DNA of 22,084 nt from assembly GCA_031555175.1 (NCBI GenBank), contig JAVBUP010000031.1:1-22084 (forward strand), read 5' to 3'. This DNA is from JAVBUP01 sp031555175. GTDB lineage: Bacteria; Bacillota_I; Bacilli_A; Erysipelotrichales; Coprobacillaceae. Made by a program: the position numbers and the translations under genes. Numbering within the stretch: the stretch's first letter is position 1; each line of letters opens with the position of its first letter. The notes below the pieces were generated by a model that made no database searches, was not told where the DNA came from, and saw only the letters and a list, made by a program, of their open reading frames with translations. This document shows positions 14,100 through 22,013 of this stretch, piece by piece.

Positions 14100-15896
14100 A
14101 TGGCAAAAAAAATTATTGGTATTGACTTAGGAACTACTAACTCATGTGTTAGTATTATGGAAAATGGAGAAGTTAAAGTAATTGCAAATCCTGAAGGGAA
14201 TAGAACAACTCCATCTGTAGTATCATTTAAAAATGGTGAAATTATTGTTGGGGAAGCTGCAAAAAGACAAGCTGTAACTAATAAAGATACTATTTCATCT
14301 ATTAAACGTAAAATGGGGTCAAATGAAACAACTGAAGCTAATGGAAAGAAATATACTCCACAAGAAGTTTCAGCTATGGTATTACAAAATTTAAAAGCAA
14401 CTGCAGAAGCATACTTAGGAGAAAAAGTAACTAGCGCTGTAATTACTGTTCCTGCTTATTTCAATGATGCACAACGTCAAGCTACTAAAGATGCTGGTAA
14501 GATTGCTGGTTTAGAAGTAGAACGTATTATTAATGAACCAACTGCTGCTGCATTAGCATTTGGTCTTGATAAATTAGATGTTGAACAAAAAGTATTAGTA
14601 TATGACTTAGGTGGAGGAACATTTGACGTTTCAATTCTTGAGTTAGCTGATGGAACTTTTGAGGTTTTATCTACTGCTGGGGATAACAGTTTAGGTGGAG
14701 ATGACTTTGATAATGTAGTTGTTAATTATTTAGTTGGTGAGTTTAAAAAGGAAAATGGCGTTGATTTAAGTCAAGACAAAATGGCTATGCAACGTTTAAA
14801 AGAAGCAGCTGAAAAGGCTAAAAAAGATTTATCAGGAGTTGTTCAAACTCAAATCTCTTTACCATTTATCACTGCTAATCAAAATGGTCCACTTCACTTA
14901 GAAGTAACTTTGACAAGAGCTAAATTTGATGAATTAACTAGAACATTAGTCGAAAGAACTGTGGGACCAGTTAGACAAGCATTAAGCGATGCAAAATTAA
15001 ATGCTTCTCAAATTGATCAAGTATTATTAGTCGGTGGATCAACTCGTATCCCTGCTGTGCAAGATGCAGTTAAAAGGGAATTAGGTAAAGAACCTAATAA
15101 ATCTGTTAACCCAGATGAAGTAGTATCTATGGGAGCTGCAATTCAGGGTGCTATTATCGCTGGTGATGTTAAGGACATCGTATTATTAGACGTTACACCT
15201 TTATCATTAGGTATTGAAACAATGGGTGGAGTATTTACAGTATTAATTCCTAGAAATACTACTATTCCAACAACTAAATCTCAAATATTCTCTACAGCAG
15301 AGAACAATCAACCAGCTGTTGATATTCATGTATTACAAGGTGAAAGATCAATGGCTAGAGATAACAAGACTTTGGGTATGTTCAAACTTGATGGAATTGA
15401 TCCAGCTCCAAGAGGTATGCCACAAATCGAGGTTACATTTAGTATTGACGTTAATGGTATAGTTCAAGTTAAAGCAAAAGACATGAAGAATAATAAAGAA
15501 CAATCAATTACTATTCAAGGATCATCTGGGTTAAGCGATGAAGAAATTGAAAGAATGGTTAAAGAAGCTGAATTAAACAAAGAAGCTGATGAACAACGTC
15601 GTAAAGAAGTTGAATTAAAGAATAAAGCTGAGCAATTGATTGCTGAAATTGATAAATCATTAGAAGAACAAGCTGATAAAATTGATGAAAAGCAAAAAGA
15701 AGAAGCTACAAAACTTCGTGATGAATTGAAAACTGCTTTAGATGCAGAAGATTATACAACTCTTGAATCTAAGATTTCTGAGTTAGAAGCTATGGCGCAA
15801 CAAATGGCTGCTTATGCTTACCAACAACAAGCACAACAAGAACAATCAAATAATGATGATGGTGTTGTCGACGCTGAATATAGCGAGAAAAATTAA
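14100..15896 (+). CDS. dnaK: Chaperone DnaK (Hsp70)
   Basis: This ATP-driven chaperone works with DnaJ and GrpE on unfolded proteins. The 598 residues show the phosphate loop IGIDLGTTNSCV, VPAYFNDAQRQATKDAG, INEPTAAALAFG, VYDLGGGTFDVS, the LLVGGSTRIPAVQ segment, the linker VLLDVTPLSLGIETMGG, and an acidic tail ending near DGVVDAEY. The N-terminal ATPase domain lacks the insertion found in Gram-negative DnaK, as is normal for Firmicutes. Start ATG 14100 follows AAAGGAGAAA, 20 nt after grpE. Its codons favour a few AT-rich triplets, in keeping with high expression. A palindromic hairpin without a T-run follows its stop. Confidence 0.99.
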   Translation: MAKKIIGIDLGTTNSCVSIMENGEVKVIANPEGNRTTPSVVSFKNGEIIVGEAAKRQAVTNKDTISSIKRKMGSNETTEANGKKYTPQEVSAMVLQNLKATAEAYLGEKVTSAVITVPAYFNDAQRQATKDAGKIAGLEVERIINEPTAAALAFGLDKLDVEQKVLVYDLGGGTFDVSILELADGTFEVLSTAGDNSLGGDDFDNVVVNYLVGEFKKENGVDLSQDKMAMQRLKEAAEKAKKDLSGVVQTQISLPFITANQNGPLHLEVTLTRAKFDELTRTLVERTVGPVRQALSDAKLNASQIDQVLLVGGSTRIPAVQDAVKRELGKEPNKSVNPDEVVSMGAAIQGAIIAGDVKDIVLLDVTPLSLGIETMGGVFTVLIPRNTTIPTTKSQIFSTAENNQPAVDIHVLQGERSMARDNKTLGMFKLDGIDPAPRGMPQIEVTFSIDVNGIVQVKAKDMKNNKEQSITIQGSSGLSDEEIERMVKEAELNKEADEQRRKEVELKNKAEQLIAEIDKSLEEQADKIDEKQKEEATKLRDELKTALDAEDYTTLESKISELEAMAQQMAAYAYQQQAQQEQSNNDDGVVDAEYSEKN

Positions 15897-15897
15897 T

Positions 15898-15932
15898 ACT
15901 TGATTGGGCCAAGGATATCCTTGGCTTCAAGT
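15898..15932 (+). other. Intergenic palindromic hairpin between dnaK and dnaJ
   Basis: GCCAAGGATATCCTTGGC (15908-15925) is a perfect 18-nt palindrome, forming at least a 7-bp GC-rich stem with an ATAT loop. It is flanked by a second outer helix, ACTTGA (15898-15903) with TCAAGT (15927-15932). No T-run follows, so it is not a standard terminator; an mRNA processing or stability element that sets dnaK above dnaJ is more likely. Confidence 0.65.
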
Positions 15933-15954
15933 TGTATTGTAAAGGTGGAATAAA

Positions 15955-17076
15955 ATGGCAAAAAGAGATTATTATGAAGTGCTAGGGGTTAGCAAAACAG
16001 CTACTGCAGATGAAATTAAAAAATCATATCGTAAGTTAGCTAAACAATATCATCCAGATGTTAATAAAGATGCTGGGGCAGAGGATAAGTTTAAAGAAAT
16101 ATCAGAGGCTTATGAAGTTTTATCGGATGATGATAAAAAAGCAGCATACGATCGTTATGGTCATGATGGATTAAATGGACAAGGTGGTTTTGGTGGTTTT
16201 GGACAAGGTGGATTCCAAGGTGGTTTCCAAGACGTAGATCTATCTGATATTTTTGGTTCATTCTTTGGCGGTGGAAGTACTAGGCAAAGAAGATCTGGCC
16301 CAATGCAGGGTGAAGATAGATTTATGCAAGTAGAAATCGATTTTATGGATGCCATCAATGGTAAGAAAGTAGAGTTAAAAATCAATATTGATGAAAAATG
16401 TGAAAAATGCGGTGGGACTGGAGCTAAATCTAGTGATAGTGTGCATACGTGTTCGCGTTGTAATGGTAAAGGAACAATTCGCCAACAACAACGTACTGTG
16501 TTTGGAACAATTGTTAATGAAACTACTTGCCCAGATTGTAATGGAACTGGTAAAATTATTAAAGAAAAATGTGATCATTGTCGCGGGAATGGCTATGTAA
16601 ATCAAAATATTACGATTGATGTTACTATTCCAAAAGGTATTAATAATGGTCAACAAATCCGTATTGCGAATAAAGGATATCGTGGAGCTAATGGTGGACC
16701 AAATGGAGATTTATTTATTGAAATTAGAATCCGTAATCATCCAAACTTTAAGCGTGATGGCAAGAATATACATTTGACTATACCAATTTCAAGCGTTGAT
16801 GCTGCACTTGGATGTGAAGTTGATGTGCCAACAGTACATGGTGATGTTTCTTTAAAAATTCCAGAGGGGTGTCAGCATGGTACAGTTCTTCGTTTAAAAG
16901 GAAAAGGGGTAAAGGATCTTCGTTCTGATAACTATGGTGATCAATTAGTCACAGTTGAAGTTAAGACTCCTACTAAGCTTTCTAAAGAAGAAAAAGAACT
17001 ATATAAGAAATTAAGAACTATTGAAGCAAAGAATGACTCATTGTTTGCTAAATTTAAAAAGTCATTTAAGAAATAA
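15955..17076 (+). CDS. dnaJ: Chaperone DnaJ (Hsp40, type I)
   Basis: DnaJ delivers substrates to DnaK and stimulates its ATPase. The 373-residue protein has all type I parts: J domain (1-70) with HPD at 33-35, a Gly/Phe-rich linker (about 72-108), the zinc domain with four CxxCxGxG repeats (CEKCGGTG, CSRCNGKG, CPDCNGTG, CDHCRGNG), and the C-terminal substrate-binding domains. ATG 15955 follows AAGGTGGA. It is the last gene of the CIRCE-controlled operon; a terminator overlaps its stop. Confidence 0.98.
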   Translation: MAKRDYYEVLGVSKTATADEIKKSYRKLAKQYHPDVNKDAGAEDKFKEISEAYEVLSDDDKKAAYDRYGHDGLNGQGGFGGFGQGGFQGGFQDVDLSDIFGSFFGGGSTRQRRSGPMQGEDRFMQVEIDFMDAINGKKVELKINIDEKCEKCGGTGAKSSDSVHTCSRCNGKGTIRQQQRTVFGTIVNETTCPDCNGTGKIIKEKCDHCRGNGYVNQNITIDVTIPKGINNGQQIRIANKGYRGANGGPNGDLFIEIRIRNHPNFKRDGKNIHLTIPISSVDAALGCEVDVPTVHGDVSLKIPEGCQHGTVLRLKGKGVKDLRSDNYGDQLVTVEVKTPTKLSKEEKELYKKLRTIEAKNDSLFAKFKKSFKK

Positions 17077-17104
17077 GAGCTATGCTTTTATTTCTTTTAT
17101 TTAT
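17068..17104 (+). terminator. Probable terminator overlapping the dnaJ stop codon
   Basis: An 11-bp AU-rich stem (17068-17078 with 17086-17096, one G-U) with a 7-nt loop is followed by a broken T-tract TTATTTA. The stop TAA is in the left arm. The low GC of the stem makes its strength uncertain. Confidence 0.6.
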
Positions 17105-17125
17105 GATATAAATGTATTTTTAGTG

Positions 17126-17131
17126 TATAAT
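17126..17131 (+). promoter_or_regulatory. Candidate -10 element of the M16 peptidase pair
   Basis: A perfect TATAAT lies 12 nt before the ribosome site GAGGTG of the first M16 gene. No recognisable -35 occurs at the right distance. Confidence 0.45.
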
Positions 17132-17149
17132 ACTATAGAGGTGTTTTAT

Positions 17150-18418
17150 ATGGAAAAAATAATTAAGAATCAAGGATTTAACTTGCATTATATCCATGCG
17201 GATAAGTTCAAAACTAATGTTATTTCAATAAAAATAAAAGCTAAATTAGATAAAAAAAATATAACAAAAAGAGCTCTTTTAGGAGCTGTTTTAACTGGTG
17301 GGATTAATGATCATCCAAGTGTGAAAGAACTCTCTAGGCACTTAGAAATGCTATATGGAGCTAGATTAAATGTCGCTATATCTACAAATGGTAATGGAAC
17401 AATAATCAACATTAATAGTAGTCTTGTAAATGATAAGTTTTTACCTGGTGATGAAAACTTATTTGAGCAGCATGTAAAACTAGTAACTGATATTATCTTT
17501 AATCCAAACGTAATAAATAATGCGTTCAGTGAAGAGATTGTTAAAGAAAAGAAACGTGAGCTTAAGGAGAGATTAGAAGCAAATTTAGATGATAAATACT
17601 ATTATGGTTATGAACAGTTAGTTAAAAATATGGGAAAAGGATTTGCTTTAGAGATACCAACTTATGGATATATTGAGGAGATAGATAATATCAGTTCAAA
17701 AGATTTATATATCTATCTACAAGAGATTATTAAAACTAATATTTTCGATATATACTTTGTTGGCGATGTAGAAGAACATGAGGTTAATGCAATCATTAGT
17801 GATTATGTTAAATTAGAAGATAGAGTAGATAATATAACAGCTAGTTATCAATTACGTAGGGATAATAGAAGTGAAGTTACTGAAATAATTGAAAGACAGG
17901 ATATAACGCAATCTAAATTGAATATGGGATATCAAATTGATACAGATATGAATGATAATGATCATTATAATTTTGTAGTGTTTAATGGAATTTTTGGTGG
18001 ATTTTCACATTCAAAACTATTCAAAATTGTTAGAGAAAAGCATAGTTTATGCTATTATGTATCATCTAGCTATGATGCTTTTAATGGTGTAATGATCATT
18101 ACTGCTGGAATTGATTATAAACAATTTGATAAAACAAAAAAACTAGTACAAGATGTATTGGAAATGGTGCAACAAGGTGAGATAAATGAAACGGATCTTA
18201 TTGTTACAAAAGCAGTGATTTCTAACGCTGTTATTAAGGCAATGGATGATCCTATGGGGATTGTTTCATCTTCATATGTAAGAAGCATTGCTGGTAAAGA
18301 AGAAACTATCGATCAATATATAGAGAAAATTAATGCAGTAACATTAGATGATGTAGTCAGAGTAGCTAATAAAGTTAAGCTAGATACAATTTTCTTTTTA
18401 ACAGGAAAGGAAGAATAA
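17150..18418 (+). CDS. M16-family peptidase-like protein without zinc motif (YmfF-like)
   Basis: The start ATG 17150 follows GAGGTG; the open frame extends further upstream into dnaJ but that part is not credible. The 422-residue protein has the two-lobed M16 (pitrilysin/processing peptidase) fold pattern, with LLGAVLTGGINDHPSVKELSRHLEMLYGARLN where active members carry HxxEH. That motif is missing, so this is the presumably non-catalytic partner. REKHSLCYYVSSSY matches the conserved C-terminal M16 R/Y segment. The next gene begins 2 nt after its stop and encodes the HxxEH-bearing partner, the same pairing as Bacillus ymfF/ymfH. Substrate unknown; peptide processing is the family role. Confidence 0.88.
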   Translation: MEKIIKNQGFNLHYIHADKFKTNVISIKIKAKLDKKNITKRALLGAVLTGGINDHPSVKELSRHLEMLYGARLNVAISTNGNGTIININSSLVNDKFLPGDENLFEQHVKLVTDIIFNPNVINNAFSEEIVKEKKRELKERLEANLDDKYYYGYEQLVKNMGKGFALEIPTYGYIEEIDNISSKDLYIYLQEIIKTNIFDIYFVGDVEEHEVNAIISDYVKLEDRVDNITASYQLRRDNRSEVTEIIERQDITQSKLNMGYQIDTDMNDNDHYNFVVFNGIFGGFSHSKLFKIVREKHSLCYYVSSSYDAFNGVMIITAGIDYKQFDKTKKLVQDVLEMVQQGEINETDLIVTKAVISNAVIKAMDDPMGIVSSSYVRSIAGKEETIDQYIEKINAVTLDDVVRVANKVKLDTIFFLTGKEE

Positions 18419-18419
18419 T

Positions 18420-19718
18420 ATGCAAGAAAAATATTATTATACTATAAAAGAGACTGTTTATAGTGAGAAATTAGATAATGGTTTAGAAGTATATTTGCTT
18501 CCAAAATATGGATTTACAAAAACATATGGTATTTTTGCGACAAAATTTGGGTCAATCGATACATCTTTCATTCCCCTAGGAGAGAAAGAGATGGTTAGAG
18601 TAGAAGATGGAATTGCACATTTTTTAGAGCATAAAATGTTTGAACTTGAAGATGGTGATGTGTCAGATGTTTTTTCAAATCTAGGTGCTAGTAGCAATGC
18701 CTATACATCTTCAAGTAGAACTGCTTATTTATTTAGTACTGCTGATAAAGTGAATGAATGTGTTACAACATTATTAGATTTTGTTCAAGAGATATATTTA
18801 ACAGAAGAGAATGTCGAAAAAGAAAAAGGAATTATTGGACAAGAAATATTAATGTATGAAGATGATCCTGATTGGAAATCCTATTTTGGATCAATTGATG
18901 TTCTATATCAAAATCATCCAGTTGGTACTGATATCGCCGGAAGCGTAGAATCAGTAAATAGGACTACTAGAGAAATGCTAGAGAAATGCTATCATACATT
19001 CTATCACCCAAGCAATATGGTTATATTTGTAGTTGGAAATTTCGATGCAGCAGCCATGATGAATTTAATTAAAGATAATCAACAATCAAAGAAGTTTAAT
19101 GATAAAAGTGATATAAAATTACTGCAAATTGATGAACCAAATGAAATTAAAGATAAACATACAGAATTAGAAATGGATGTTACAATGCCAAAAGTTATGG
19201 TATCAACAAAGATTAATGAAAAACTGACTGATAGTAATGCTAGATTAATTAGAGAATTGACAATTGGTATGCTTTTAGATTTCTATTTTTCTAAAAGTAG
19301 TGACATATTCTCTACATGGGTTAGTGAAGAATTAATTAATGATACTTTTGGGGCTGGATATACTCAAGAAAGAGATTATGGATTTATTCAAATTGGTGGA
19401 GATTCTTATAAATATGCGGAGTTAACTACAAAAATTAAAAATTTATATGAAATTATTTCTTCATCTGATATATCTGATGAAGATTTTGAAAGAATTAAAA
19501 GAAAGAATTTAGGTGCGGTTATGAATGTTTTTAACTCGCCTGAACATATAGCAAGTTTATTCATAAAGCACCATTTTGAAGATGTTGATGCATTCGAATT
19601 AATTGATATAATTTATGATATTTCTAAAGCTGATTTGCTCAATGCTAGAAAGTATTTTGATTTAAATTATACGGCAAGTTATATTGTTAAACCATTTGAA
19701 AATAACTACTCAAAATAG
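18420..19718 (+). CDS. M16-family zinc metallopeptidase, catalytic partner (YmfH-like)
   Basis: The 432-residue protein keeps the inverted zinc motif HFLEH (H67, E70, H71) in GIAHFLEHKMFE, and a plausible third ligand E142 in EKEKGIIGQEILMYEDDP, 71 residues on. NAYTSSSRTAYLF is the usual M16 segment after the motif, and FYHPSNMVIFVVGNF closes the first domain. Start ATG 18420 follows GGAAAGGAAG, with only one base between it and the upstream stop. The two proteins probably form a heterodimer with this subunit catalytic, as in other M16B pairs; this is inference from the family. Confidence 0.92.
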   Translation: MQEKYYYTIKETVYSEKLDNGLEVYLLPKYGFTKTYGIFATKFGSIDTSFIPLGEKEMVRVEDGIAHFLEHKMFELEDGDVSDVFSNLGASSNAYTSSSRTAYLFSTADKVNECVTTLLDFVQEIYLTEENVEKEKGIIGQEILMYEDDPDWKSYFGSIDVLYQNHPVGTDIAGSVESVNRTTREMLEKCYHTFYHPSNMVIFVVGNFDAAAMMNLIKDNQQSKKFNDKSDIKLLQIDEPNEIKDKHTELEMDVTMPKVMVSTKINEKLTDSNARLIRELTIGMLLDFYFSKSSDIFSTWVSEELINDTFGAGYTQERDYGFIQIGGDSYKYAELTTKIKNLYEIISSSDISDEDFERIKRKNLGAVMNVFNSPEHIASLFIKHHFEDVDAFELIDIIYDISKADLLNARKYFDLNYTASYIVKPFENNYSK

Positions 19719-19719
19719 G

Positions 19720-19747
19720 TTTACTTTATTAAAATCAATGCTATAAT
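19720..19747 (+). promoter_or_regulatory. Promoter of the structured RNA gene
   Basis: TTTACT (19720-19725), 16 nt, and a perfect TATAAT (19742-19747). A start seven bases on (19754) coincides exactly with the first base of the closing stem of the RNA, which supports the reading. Confidence 0.65.
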
Positions 19748-19753
19748 AAAATT

Positions 19754-19934
19754 ACCTGGAGGCATTTAATACCTACATTTATGATAAGGGAATCAGATAC
19801 GCGTAACTGTGTTGAAAGCCGTCCTTTGAGTCGGAATCCTAAAGTTGTTGCAGAGATGCCCACCTGAACTAACGTCAGGATATCATTTACCTCTGGGTTA
19901 GATTAAGATAAAAGGCACAATGTGCCTTTTTACT
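19754..19934 (+). ncRNA. ssrS: Structured non-coding RNA, probable 6S RNA
   Basis: A stretch of about 181 nt without a sensible reading frame has its own promoter and intrinsic terminator. Its ends pair: 19754-19762 with 19890-19898, nine base pairs including two G-U, forming a closing stem. Inside are a 3'-side hairpin (CCTGA 19863-19867 with TCAGG 19875-19879) and an apical arm around CCG 19819-19821 with CGG 19832-19834, separated by poorly paired stretches. Size, closed-stem-plus-bubble plan and the GATGCCCACCTGA block agree with what I remember of Firmicute 6S RNA, which binds the housekeeping RNA polymerase holoenzyme and mimics an open promoter. The downstream gene has a separate promoter, which argues against a riboswitch. 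RNA gene fairly sure; 6S identity about 55-60%. Confidence 0.6.
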
Positions 19935-19935
19935 T
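19910..19935 (+). terminator. Intrinsic terminator of the RNA gene
   Basis: AAAAGGCAC (19910-19918) pairs with GTGCCTTTT (19922-19930) around an AAT loop, nine base pairs, followed by further T. Confidence 0.88.
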
Positions 19936-19936
19936 T

Positions 19937-19952
19937 TAAAGTATATACTTTA
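19937..19952. promoter_or_regulatory. Perfect 16-bp palindrome, candidate operator of the ABC exporter
   Basis: TAAAGTATATACTTTA is a perfect palindrome that fills the spacer between a weak -35 and the -10 of the next promoter. This is a typical place for a dimeric repressor. No regulator gene is adjacent. Confidence 0.4.
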
Positions 19953-19953
19953 G

Positions 19954-19962
19954 TGGTATAAT
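19954..19962 (+). promoter_or_regulatory. Extended -10 promoter of the ABC exporter gene
   Basis: TGG followed by a perfect TATAAT (19957-19962). The -35 is poor (TTTTAA at 19934-19939). The start would be near 19969, about 10 nt before the ribosome site GGAGGA. Confidence 0.6.
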
Positions 19963-19988
19963 ATTTTAGAAACTTAGTGGAGGATTAT

Positions 19989-21704
19989 ATGATTAAGAAA
20001 TTTGCACAATTTTATAAGCCGCATAAAAAATTATTTGTTCTTGATTTTTGTTGTGCGTGTTTTATTGCGCTATTGGATCTATCTGTTCCATTAGCTATAA
20101 AAGAAATGATTACCAAAATACTGCCTAAGGGTGATTTCAATCTGATAATAATGATTGGAGTTGTCTTGTTTGTTATTTATACATTAAGAATGATTTGTCA
20201 ATATATAGTTGAATATTACGGACATGCTTTAGGTGTTAGAATTGAATTTGATTTGAGAGAAAAACTATTCTCGCATATTCAAACATTGCCGATACCTTTC
20301 TTTAATGATAATAAAGTTGGAAAATTAATGACACACGTTGTTTCCGATTTAAATGAAATGTCAGAAATAGCACATCATGGGCCTGAAGATTTATTTACAG
20401 CTGTAATTTCAATTGTAGGTTCTGCCATTATGATGTGTAGGATGAGCATTGAACTAACTTTGATTATGTTATGTGTGTTGCCTTTTGTGGGATTTATTGG
20501 TCTCAAACTTAATGCCCTAAATTTGAAAGGTTTCAAAGTTATGCGCGCAAAACTTGCTGATATCAATGCTCAAGTCGAAGATAATTTATCTGGAATAAGA
20601 GTGGTTAAGGCTTTTACTAATGAAGATTTTGAGCGTGGTAAATTTGAAAAAGGAAATTCTAATTTTAGAAATGCCAAAACGCATACTTATAAGACAATGG
20701 CTTTTGCCTCTGCTGTAGTTAATTTCTTCTCAAATTTTGTAATTATTATCTTATTTGTCGCTGGCGGTTATTTAATATTCAATGAGTATCTTTCTGCTCC
20801 AGATCTTCTTATATATTTTATCTATTTGCAAATGTTTGTGAGTCCAATTCAAAAGATTTCTGGGTTGATGGTAGAGTATAATAAAGCTGCTGCTGGTTTT
20901 TCTAAATACTTAGAGATTATGGAAATTCCAAGTCAAGAAAACTATAATCCAAATTCTTGGCATTTCACTGATGTAGAAGGGAAAATAGAGTTTAAAAATG
21001 TTTCTTTTGCTTATGAAAGTAAGGATAATAAAACTGTTTTAAATAATATTAATCTTCTAATTGAGTCAGGAAGTACGGTAGCGTTGTGTGGGCCGTCTGG
21101 TTCAGGCAAATCAACTCTGTGTAATTTAATACCAAGATTTTTTGAGATTACAGCTGGTGAGATTTTGATAGATGATCACAATATTCACGATGCTGATTTA
21201 TATTCACTTAGAAAGCAGATTGGTATTGTTGCACAAGATGTGTACATATTCTCTGGTTCAATTTATGAAAATATTTTATATGGGCGACCAGATGCTACTC
21301 GTGAGGAAGTTATTGAGGCTGCTAAGCGGGCTAATGCTCATGAATTTATTTTAGAAACTGAAAATGGCTACGATACAAATATTGGTGAGCGCGGTGTTAA
21401 AATATCTGGTGGACAAAAACAAAGAATTTCGATTGCTCGTGTATTCCTTAAAAACCCACCGATTCTAATTTTAGATGAGGCTACAAGCGCTTTGGATAAT
21501 AAAACAGAAAAGATTATTCAAACTACTTTAAATGAGCTATCTGTTAATCGTACAACTTTAATTATTGCTCATAGATTATCTACTATTGAGCATGCTGATA
21601 AGATAGTTGTATTAACTGAAGATGGAATTGCAGAAACTGGTAGTCATGAGGAATTGATGGCTAATAAGAAAGAGTATTATAGATTGCAAAAGGCAGCTAT
21701 ATAG
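19989..21704 (+). CDS. ABC exporter half-transporter (fused membrane and ATPase domains)
   Basis: ATG 19989 is taken as start because the in-frame GTG at 19977 is part of the ribosome site GTGGAGGAT; this gives 571 residues. Residues 1-310 form the type I exporter membrane domain with about six segments, starting near residue 14. The ATPase domain follows: Walker A GPSGSGKS (368-375, K374), Q-loop VAQDVYIF, signature SGGQ (473-476), Walker B with D496 and catalytic E497, and H-loop AHRLST. All catalytic residues are present and no partner gene is adjacent, so a homodimer of the MsbA/BmrA kind is likely. Substrate (drug, lipid or peptide) cannot be told. The YnzC-like gene starts 8 nt after the stop. 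Confidence 0.93.
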   Translation: MIKKFAQFYKPHKKLFVLDFCCACFIALLDLSVPLAIKEMITKILPKGDFNLIIMIGVVLFVIYTLRMICQYIVEYYGHALGVRIEFDLREKLFSHIQTLPIPFFNDNKVGKLMTHVVSDLNEMSEIAHHGPEDLFTAVISIVGSAIMMCRMSIELTLIMLCVLPFVGFIGLKLNALNLKGFKVMRAKLADINAQVEDNLSGIRVVKAFTNEDFERGKFEKGNSNFRNAKTHTYKTMAFASAVVNFFSNFVIIILFVAGGYLIFNEYLSAPDLLIYFIYLQMFVSPIQKISGLMVEYNKAAAGFSKYLEIMEIPSQENYNPNSWHFTDVEGKIEFKNVSFAYESKDNKTVLNNINLLIESGSTVALCGPSGSGKSTLCNLIPRFFEITAGEILIDDHNIHDADLYSLRKQIGIVAQDVYIFSGSIYENILYGRPDATREEVIEAAKRANAHEFILETENGYDTNIGERGVKISGGQKQRISIARVFLKNPPILILDEATSALDNKTEKIIQTTLNELSVNRTTLIIAHRLSTIEHADKIVVLTEDGIAETGSHEELMANKKEYYRLQKAAI

Positions 21705-21712
21705 GTGATTGC

Positions 21713-21943
21713 ATGGAAATGAAAGATTTATTGAAAAGAATCAATGAGTTGGCTAATAAAAAGAAAACTATTGGTCTTAATGAAGAAGAACTTCAAGAGC
21801 GAACAGACTTAAGGGCTCTATATTTGAAAATATTTAGAGAAGGTTTTGATGAGACCCTAAAATCTGTTAAGGTTGTTGACCCTAAAGGGAATGATGTCAC
21901 ACCTGAAAAACTAGTGAAGGCTAAAAGTAAAAAACTTAACTAG
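21713..21943 (+). CDS. UPF0291/DUF896 (YnzC-like) small protein
   Basis: This 76-residue, highly charged helical protein carries the family pattern: LLKRINELANKKKTIGLNEEE, then ALYLKIFREGFDETLKSVKVVDPKGNDVTPEKL. The family forms a helical hairpin; B. subtilis YnzC is a small member of unknown function controlled by the SOS regulator LexA together with yneA/yneB, as I recall. Here there is no LexA site and it follows the ABC exporter by 8 nt, with AGGTGA overlapping that gene's stop. ATG 21713 is 4 nt from the site; a second ATG at 21719 is also possible. Confidence 0.92.
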   Translation: MEMKDLLKRINELANKKKTIGLNEEELQERTDLRALYLKIFREGFDETLKSVKVVDPKGNDVTPEKLVKAKSKKLN

Positions 21944-21963
21944 AAAGGTTCTTAGACAACCGT

Positions 21964-21995
21964 AGGGGTGAACGATAAACGTTTATCCCTTTTTT
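21964..21995 (+). terminator. Intrinsic terminator after the YnzC-like gene
   Basis: An 11-bp stem (21964-21974 with 21980-21990, two G-U) with an ATAAA loop is followed by a T6 run. Confidence 0.85.
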
Positions 21996-22013
21996 GTATA
22001 TTAATTTGTCAAT

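Noticed and set aside
16161..16656. Two overlapping minus-strand frames and one alternative + frame within dnaJ
   Set aside because: Pro- or Thr-rich low-complexity translations caused by the Gly-rich and Cys-rich repeats of dnaJ; no start signals.
14100..17076. Heat-shock operon as recently transferred DNA
   Set aside because: Somewhat higher GC and codon bias are expected of highly expressed chaperone genes; order and CIRCE control are typical of Firmicutes.
17021..17149. In-frame upstream extension of the first M16 gene into dnaJ
   Set aside because: The extension overlaps dnaJ and its terminator; ATG 17150 has a good ribosome site and yields the family N-terminus.
19754..19934. Riboswitch for the downstream ABC exporter (TPP, lysine, SAM, c-di-AMP, T-box considered)
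   Set aside because: None of the conserved cores I know is present, and the exporter has its own promoter after the terminator.
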